A stretch of 26,493 nucleotides of DNA, taken from the NCBI GenBank assembly GCA_003243445.1, contig QFQQ01000082.1:1-26493 (forward strand), in the 5' to 3' direction. The notes under the pieces are model-generated. The model did not search any database and was not told the origin of the DNA. It was given only the letters and a program-made list of their open reading frames with translations. Below are positions 23,056 to 26,493 of the stretch, piece after piece. A program made the translations under genes and the position numbers. Position 1 is the stretch's first letter. The number at the start of each line of letters is the position of its first letter. This DNA comes from Citrobacter freundii (lineage in GTDB: Bacteria > Bacteroidota > Bacteroidia > Chitinophagales > Chitinophagaceae).

Positions 23056-23086
23056 GTCCGGTTTTGTTACAGTATGTCCGGTTTTG
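23056..23086. promoter_or_regulatory. Direct repeats upstream of the permease gene
   Basis: GTCCGGTTTTG occurs at 23056-23066 and again at 23076-23086, a 20-base period close to two DNA turns. A looser copy (ACCGGTTTTC, near 23108) lies in the end of the PEBP gene. The copies are about 100-130 bases upstream of the permease ATG. Spacing like this suits response regulators that bind direct repeats, such as LytTR or OmpR types. None is encoded here. Confidence 0.4.
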
Positions 23087-23096
23087 CAGAACAGTT

Positions 23097-23573
23097 CTAC
23101 TGCTTTGCACCGGTTTTCTGATAAGTGCCCATCAGGCTGCCTTTTGCGAGCGTATGTTTTTCCATTTCCTGTATGAGTGCATGTTTGCTTTCGCCGGGCG
23201 CAAGTGTGATCTCCCGGTCGAGCGCGTACACATGGAAGTAATAACGGTGTGAGCCGCTTGGCGGACATGGACCATGATAACCGGTTTTGCCACCACTGTT
23301 CATACCGCTTATACCGGGATTTGAATTCTCATGGATCTGATGATCATCCGGCGGAATATTCCAAACCACCCAATGTACAAACGTCCCACCGGGAGCATCA
23401 GGATCTTCCATGATCAATGCAAGCGCCTGGGTGCCATGTGGAATTTCATTGATCTGCAACGGGGGATTTATTTCCTCGCCTTCGCAGGTATATTTCTGAG
23501 GGATCTCTCCTTCGTGTTTGAATGCGGGACTTGAAACGATCAGCGTTTCTATGCTTACTGTTGGCATAATCAT
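23097..23573 (-). CDS. YbhB/YbcL family (PEBP, Raf-kinase-inhibitor-like) protein
   Basis: 158 residues. It has the phosphatidylethanolamine-binding-protein signature: DPDAPGGTFVHWVVWNIP at about residues 57-74 and the second ligand-site block GYHGPCPPSGSHRYYFHVYALD at about 97-118. An opening stretch SSPAFKHEGEIPQKYTCEG also fits YbhB. Bacterial homologues are small soluble or periplasmic proteins whose ligand is mostly unknown. The start is ATG 23573 or the second ATG two codons on (MPTVSIE); no signal peptide is seen. A good promoter candidate lies just upstream. Confidence 0.93.
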   Translation of the reverse strand: MIMPTVSIETLIVSSPAFKHEGEIPQKYTCEGEEINPPLQINEIPHGTQALALIMEDPDAPGGTFVHWVVWNIPPDDHQIHENSNPGISGMNSGGKTGYHGPCPPSGSHRYYFHVYALDREITLAPGESKHALIQEMEKHTLAKGSLMGTYQKTGAKQ

Positions 23574-23599
23574 ATGTTTAAGAGTTGATCAATGTTAAA

Positions 23600-23628
23600 C
23601 CCAAACATATAAAGGAAAAAATTGAGCC
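23600..23628 (-). promoter_or_regulatory. Candidate promoter of the PEBP gene
   Basis: On the minus strand, TTGG (23628-23625), a 17-base spacer and TATGTTTG (23607-23600) match the Bacteroidota -33/-7 consensus with correct spacing. It predicts a leader of about 20 bases before the ATG at 23573. Confidence 0.5.
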
Positions 23629-23640
23629 AATCTGCGGGAG

Positions 23641-23710
23641 AAGTAAAAAGTAAAAAATCAAAAGTAAAAACCACTTTCTGAGCACGGGTATCATTTTTTA
23701 CTTTTTACTT
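23641..23710. terminator. Perfect 18-bp AT-rich inverted repeat after the GlxA-type gene
   Basis: The arm at 23641-23658 (AAGTAAAAAGTAAAAAAT) and the arm at 23693-23710 are exact reverse complements, 34 bases apart. The right arm overlaps the stop codon of the minus-strand GlxA-type gene. It may end transcription of that gene, though the stem has few GC pairs; it may instead be an intergenic repeat. Confidence 0.5.
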
Positions 23711-24692
23711 ATAGCACTACTTCAGCATGTTTATGGTACTTGCTTTTGTAGTCAACCGGTGAAAGCCCGGTGATCTTTTTGAAGACAGTGCGGAATGCCT
23801 TGGTGTCTGAATAACCAACTTCATACATTACCTCTGATACATTTTTATTGCTTGTTTCCAATTGCTTCTTTGCGGCTTCGATCTTCACACGCTGCATGTA
23901 TTCAACCGGTGTGTTGTTGGTTGCTTTTTTAAATCTTCTTTCGAAGTGACGGCGGCCTATCGCAAATTTAGTAGCGAGTTCATCAATGGTGATACGTTCG
24001 GTAATATTACTCTCGATATATTCCTGAGCTTTCCGGATCGGTTCATCTTCGTGTTTCTTCTGGCCATTGAACATGATAAAGGGTGACTGACTTTTTCGAT
24101 CGATCTCTATTGCAAAAAACTTGGATGCAAAGATCGCGATCTGCCGGTCTGTATATTTCTCCACCAGGTATAACAACAGGTTCCAGTAAGAAGATGCGCC
24201 GCCGCTTGAATAAAGCCCCTGTTCTTCTGTGATGATGCGATCATCCACGAGTGTCACATTCGGAAACATATCCCTGAATTCATTGGCAAAGATCCAATGC
24301 GTAGAACATTTCTTGCCATCCAGCAAACCGGTCGCTGCCAGCAGAAATGCACCGATACACAAGCTCGCTACCTCAGCGCCTTTTTCATATTGGGAAACGA
24401 TCCATGGAATGAACTCCGCATTTGCTTCCAGTGTTTTTTTCAGATCTCCGCTCAATGCAGGAACAAAGATCAGATCAGTCTTCTTCACATCCTTCATCAA
24501 CACATCCGCATGTACACTGAAAGAACCCTGGTTCAACAGCACATCTTTCGTTAAGCCCACCAGTTCCACTTTGAACATCGGCTCCCTTCCCGCCTTTACC
24601 AGAAAATCATTCACTGCCGTGAACATATAACGCGGATCAGTGATGCTCGCCATCACCGCTTCATTGGCAACAAGGATTGAGATACGCTTCAT
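23709..24692 (-). CDS. GlxA family AraC-type transcriptional regulator
   Basis: 327 residues with two domains. The first (about 1-195) is a DJ-1/PfpI-like glutamine-amidotransferase fold (MKRISILVANEAVM, TDLIFVPALSG and ASLCIGAFLLAATGLLDGKK, with Cys112 at the nucleophile-elbow position). In this group it senses a ligand and is not usually catalytic. The second (about 225-320) is an AraC HTH_18 domain with two helix-turn-helix units (ITIDELATKFAIGRRHFERR and VSEVMYEVGYSDTKAFRTVF) and the closing LSPVDYKSKY. It is divergent, across a 350-base repeat-bearing gap, from DoxX and a RibD/DHFR-like reductase, which are its likeliest targets. The ATG at 24692 starts the domain directly. Confidence 0.92.
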   Translation of the reverse strand: MKRISILVANEAVMASITDPRYMFTAVNDFLVKAGREPMFKVELVGLTKDVLLNQGSFSVHADVLMKDVKKTDLIFVPALSGDLKKTLEANAEFIPWIVSQYEKGAEVASLCIGAFLLAATGLLDGKKCSTHWIFANEFRDMFPNVTLVDDRIITEEQGLYSSGGASSYWNLLLYLVEKYTDRQIAIFASKFFAIEIDRKSQSPFIMFNGQKKHEDEPIRKAQEYIESNITERITIDELATKFAIGRRHFERRFKKATNNTPVEYMQRVKIEAAKKQLETSNKNVSEVMYEVGYSDTKAFRTVFKKITGLSPVDYKSKYHKHAEVVL

Positions 24693-24772
24693 GAGTGATT
24701 TTTTTTGGGATGCTAAATCTAAGTAAAATCCGGGATTTGTGTTTGTTATTTAACAAGCGGAAGATCGGATTC

Positions 24773-24893
24773 GATGTTAGATGTTAGATGGTCGATGGTC
24801 GATGTTCGATGTTCGATGATCGAGGGCTCGGATCTGATAAACTGATCGAACCGGATTCGAGCATCGACCATCGACCATCGAACATCCAACACC
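24773..24893. repeat. Heptamer tandem repeats arranged as a large hairpin
   Basis: Left arm 24773-24821 is seven tandem 7-base units in doublets: GATGTTA twice, GATGGTC twice, GATGTTC twice, GATGATC once. The right arm (24862-24893) read on the other strand has the same kind of units (GATGTTC, GATGGTC, GATGGTC). The 32-base arms 24773-24804 and 24862-24893 pair at 29 of 32 positions. Confidence 0.8.
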
Positions 24894-24967
24894 GGGCCAA
24901 CAGCATGCAGTTCAAAAATCAAGCCCCGTGTCGCAACCCGCCCCTTATTAAGTCATATCCACACACC

Positions 24968-24996
24968 TTCGTCCTCAGAAACCCGCTCTACTTTTG
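24968..24996 (+). promoter_or_regulatory. Candidate promoter of the DoxX gene
   Basis: TACTTTTG (24989-24996) matches TAnnTTTG; TTCG (24968-24971) lies 17 bases upstream as a weak -33. The predicted leader is about 40 bases before the ATG at 25043. Confidence 0.45.
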
Positions 24997-25042
24997 TCAG
25001 ACAAACAAAACGCTTATTACCCTTACTATTAAAACATTCGTT

Positions 25043-25462
25043 ATGAAAAAGGCTAAAACACTGTACTGGATCTTCACCGCTCTTTTTTCTTTCCTGATGC
25101 TTGGTTCAGCAGTTCCCAATATTATCTCAGATCCTGTATCGGTGGAAGGTTTCAGACAGATCAGCCTGCCTGCTTATCTGTTGCCATTTCTTGGTGTTGC
25201 AAAAGCCCTGGGTGTGATCGCGATACTGATCCCCGGTTATCCAAGGATCAAAGAGTGGGCTTATGCCGGTTTGATCTTTGATCTGCTTGGTGCAATGTGG
25301 TCGATCGCTGCTGCTGGTCTACCCATACAGAACTGGGCTTTCATGCCAATTCCGATCGCACTGGGCGCACTTTCTTATATCTATTATCACAAGAAATTAA
25401 AACTAACGAGTGCACAAAGATTACAACAACCTGTCAGTAATCTTGATCCGATCCTCGGATAA
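25043..25462 (+). CDS. DoxX family membrane protein
   Basis: 139 residues from ATG at 25043 (MKKAKTLYWIFTALFSFLML) with four hydrophobic segments at about 7-26, 45-67, 74-94 and 97-115. The spacing and the PLFGVAKALGVIAILIPGYP-like core (here LPFLGVAKALGVIAILIPGY) match the DoxX-like group PF13564. DoxX proteins are inner-membrane proteins of uncertain role, linked in some bacteria to thiol and redox balance. A longer frame to 24788 exists but its N-terminus is encoded by the heptamer repeat. It is followed 71 bases later by a RibD/DHFR-like gene on the same strand. Confidence 0.88.
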   Translation: MKKAKTLYWIFTALFSFLMLGSAVPNIISDPVSVEGFRQISLPAYLLPFLGVAKALGVIAILIPGYPRIKEWAYAGLIFDLLGAMWSIAAAGLPIQNWAFMPIPIALGALSYIYYHKKLKLTSAQRLQQPVSNLDPILG

Positions 25463-25533
25463 AATCCGGTGCACTATACAGTACTGTCATTTCCCCGCAA
25501 ACAAATAATTCCGATGCAATCGCAATCACCGAA

Positions 25534-26109
25534 ATGAGGAAGCTGATCTTATCAATGAATATTACGCTGGATGGTTTTATTGCAGGACCTCACTGCGAGC
25601 TCGACTGGCATTTCAGTCACTGGAACAATGAAATGGCCAGACATGCATCTGCCCAGCTTTCATTGGTTGACACGATTCTGCTGGGGCGGATCACGTATAA
25701 CGCGATGGCAAAATACTGGCCTGCTATCGCCATGGATGCAGCATTTCCAAGGGATGACATTGCCTTTGCAGAGATGATGAACACCCATTCGAAAATTGTA
25801 TTTTCTGCTACGCTGAAAGAAACAAGCTGGTATAATTCCACTATCATCCGTGAAGAATCAGGTGCTGCCATCAGCCGCTTAAAAAGATTACCAGGAAAAG
25901 ATATGATCATCTTTGGCAGCAGTAAACTTGCACAATCATTGATCAGGGATGGGTTGATAGATGAATATCTTTTATGGACCTATCCCGTAATACTCGGACA
26001 GGGAAAACCGTTGTTTGCGAAATTGAAAGAACGATCTTCCCTGAGATTGGTTACGGTGAAGACGTTCAGTTCAGGAGTAGTATTGATGGATTACCAGGTT
26101 TGCAGGTAA
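25534..26109 (+). CDS. RibD C-terminal/dihydrofolate-reductase-like protein
   Basis: 191 residues of the bacterial DHFR-like family (RibD_C, PF01872; YyaP/YwjB-type). It opens with RKLILSMNITLDGFIAGP, then LDWHFSH, TILLGRITYNAMAKYWP near residues 47-63 (NADPH-loop region), GKDMIIFGSSKLAQSLI near 124-140 and the closing YPVILGQGKPLF. Such stand-alone proteins bind NADPH; the substrate is usually unknown and they are not true folate enzymes. The gene lies downstream of DoxX and may share its transcript or the GlxA-type regulator opposite. The ATG at 25534 is the natural start for the fold. Confidence 0.9.
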   Translation: MRKLILSMNITLDGFIAGPHCELDWHFSHWNNEMARHASAQLSLVDTILLGRITYNAMAKYWPAIAMDAAFPRDDIAFAEMMNTHSKIVFSATLKETSWYNSTIIREESGAAISRLKRLPGKDMIIFGSSKLAQSLIRDGLIDEYLLWTYPVILGQGKPLFAKLKERSSLRLVTVKTFSSGVVLMDYQVCR

Positions 26110-26295
26110 AAGGAATTGCGCAGGGTCCTCCTGATAATGCCGGTCATTTGTTGATTCATATCAGTGTTCTATAGGTAGGAAAGATACCTTCAACAGTTAA
26201 TCGATCGCGCATTCCTCATCCACAGTTAAAATTCAAAGTCGTTTGGTTAAAGGAAAGCTGTTCGTTAGCCTGGCGTCGGGCCCCCTCTAAATCTC

Positions 26296-26309
26296 TCCGC
26301 CGCGGCGGA
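26296..26309. repeat. Perfect GC palindrome
   Basis: TCCGCCGCGGCGGA is fully self-complementary. It lies inside a CCCCCTCTAAATCTC...GACTT context of a kind I remember as a common Bacteroidota intergenic repeat. Confidence 0.5.
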
Positions 26310-26327
26310 AGACTTCGAACAGTCATT

Positions 26328-26389
26328 ATAAAAGAGGAGTCAAATCATATAGAATATAAGTATTCAATACGATTTGACTTCTCTTATTT
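26328..26389. repeat. Long hairpin with 29-base arms
   Basis: Arms at 26328-26356 and 26361-26389 pair at 24 of 29 positions around a 4-base loop; the core GTCAAATC/GATTTGAC is perfect. Flanking AGACTT (26311 region) and AAGTCT (26400 region) continue the symmetry, so the whole element may span about 26280-26420. Confidence 0.7.
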
Positions 26390-26454
26390 GAGGGGTGGTA
26401 AGTCTCCCCCTTGGGGCTAATCGTTACCCAAATCTATGAATGGCGTAAGGTTCC

Positions 26455-26493
26455 CGCAGATTTACGCAGATATAAAACACGCAGATGCGCAGA
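26455..26493. repeat. CGCAGA short repeats cut by the window end
   Basis: CGCAGA occurs at 26455, 26465, 26480 and 26488, in the context CGCAGATTTACGCAGATATA. This resembles a common Bacteroidota intergenic repeat; the element continues beyond the window. Confidence 0.55.

Larger units (their letters stand above)
24693..25042. other. Divergent intergenic region with 7-bp repeat hairpin
   Basis: 350 bases between the divergent GlxA-type and DoxX genes. It contains the heptamer repeat (24773-24893) and a DoxX promoter candidate (24968-24996). The DoxX frame stays open upstream to an ATG at 24788, but that extension reads through the repeat and is not protein-like. Confidence 0.65.
26110..26493. 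other. Repeat-filled region at the window end
   Basis: 384 bases without a gene-like frame. It holds a 14-bp GC palindrome, a long hairpin with 29-base arms, and CGCAGA repeats running off the end of the window. The first 150 bases show nothing recognisable. Confidence 0.6.

Noticed and set aside
24773..24893. CRISPR array
   Set aside because: Units are 7 bases and contiguous without spacers; no cas gene is present.
24788..25042. Upstream extension of the DoxX frame
   Set aside because: It is encoded largely by the heptamer repeat, and the family begins at the ATG at 25043 behind a promoter-like element.
1..26493. Prophage, integrative element or biosynthetic cluster
   Set aside because: No integrase, transposase, capsid, relaxase or synthase gene was found; the genes look like scattered chromosomal functions.

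Overview
The window looks like chromosomal DNA from a member of the Bacteroidota, most plausibly a Chitinophagaceae-type soil or rhizosphere bacterium. Four things point there: moderate GC, almost no Shine-Dalgarno sequences before start codons, several promoter candidates matching the Bacteroidota pattern (TTG/TTTG, spacer, TAnnTTTG), and a gene set typical of that group (orphan duplicated FtsX-type permease, YhcG/DUF1016 nuclease, secreted Gfo/Idh/MocA oxidoreductase, GlxA-like regulator, DoxX). No rRNA, tRNA, CRISPR array, transposase, integrase or phage gene was found. The taxonomic assignment is inference.

Layout. 1-1502 is gene-free and odd: a G-rich cluster with quadruplex potential near 600-625, followed by about 800 bases of G-poor, pyrimidine-rich top strand. 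1503-4009 (+) encodes a membrane acyltransferase and a Bcr/CflA-type drug/H+ antiporter. 4015-4974 (-) is a DinB-fold protein with a lysine-rich N-terminal tail, divergent from a DUF1801 gene (5119-5508, +) that ends in a clear terminator. 5563-6151 (-) holds two small exported cysteine-rich proteins, the smaller only 59 residues. 6298-7188 (+) is a secreted two-lobed aspartic-protease-like protein; 7258-8730 (-) is a secreted esterase; 9149-10252 (+) is a secreted Gfo/Idh/MocA protein preceded by a long leader hairpin.

12625-10587 (-) reads as a unit: NAD(P)-binding SDR, bestrophin-like channel, small acidic protein. 17074-13019 (-) reads as another: aldehyde dehydrogenase, AraC regulator, two tandem SRPBCC proteins overlapping by 14 bases, and a small membrane protein. 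Then come a secreted alpha/beta hydrolase (17350-18132, -), a DUF6717-like protein (18274-18642, -), a YhcG-type PDDEXK nuclease (18857-19981, +) behind nested palindromes, a small membrane protein, a 794-residue FtsX/MacB-type permease without an ATPase gene beside it, and a PEBP/YbhB protein. The right end has a GlxA-type AraC regulator divergent from DoxX and a RibD/DHFR-like reductase.

The most distinctive non-genic content is repeat DNA: several different families of intergenic inverted repeats, one of which supplies the last codons and stop of the 17350 esterase, and one built of 7-bp tandem units arranged as a large hairpin. Two short open stretches (10439-10516, 20344-20470) look like decayed gene ends. 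No single multi-gene system of clearly new type is evident; the best leads are the lysine-tailed DinB protein, the solitary YhcG nuclease with its structured leader, the paired cysteine-rich secreted proteins, and the repeats.
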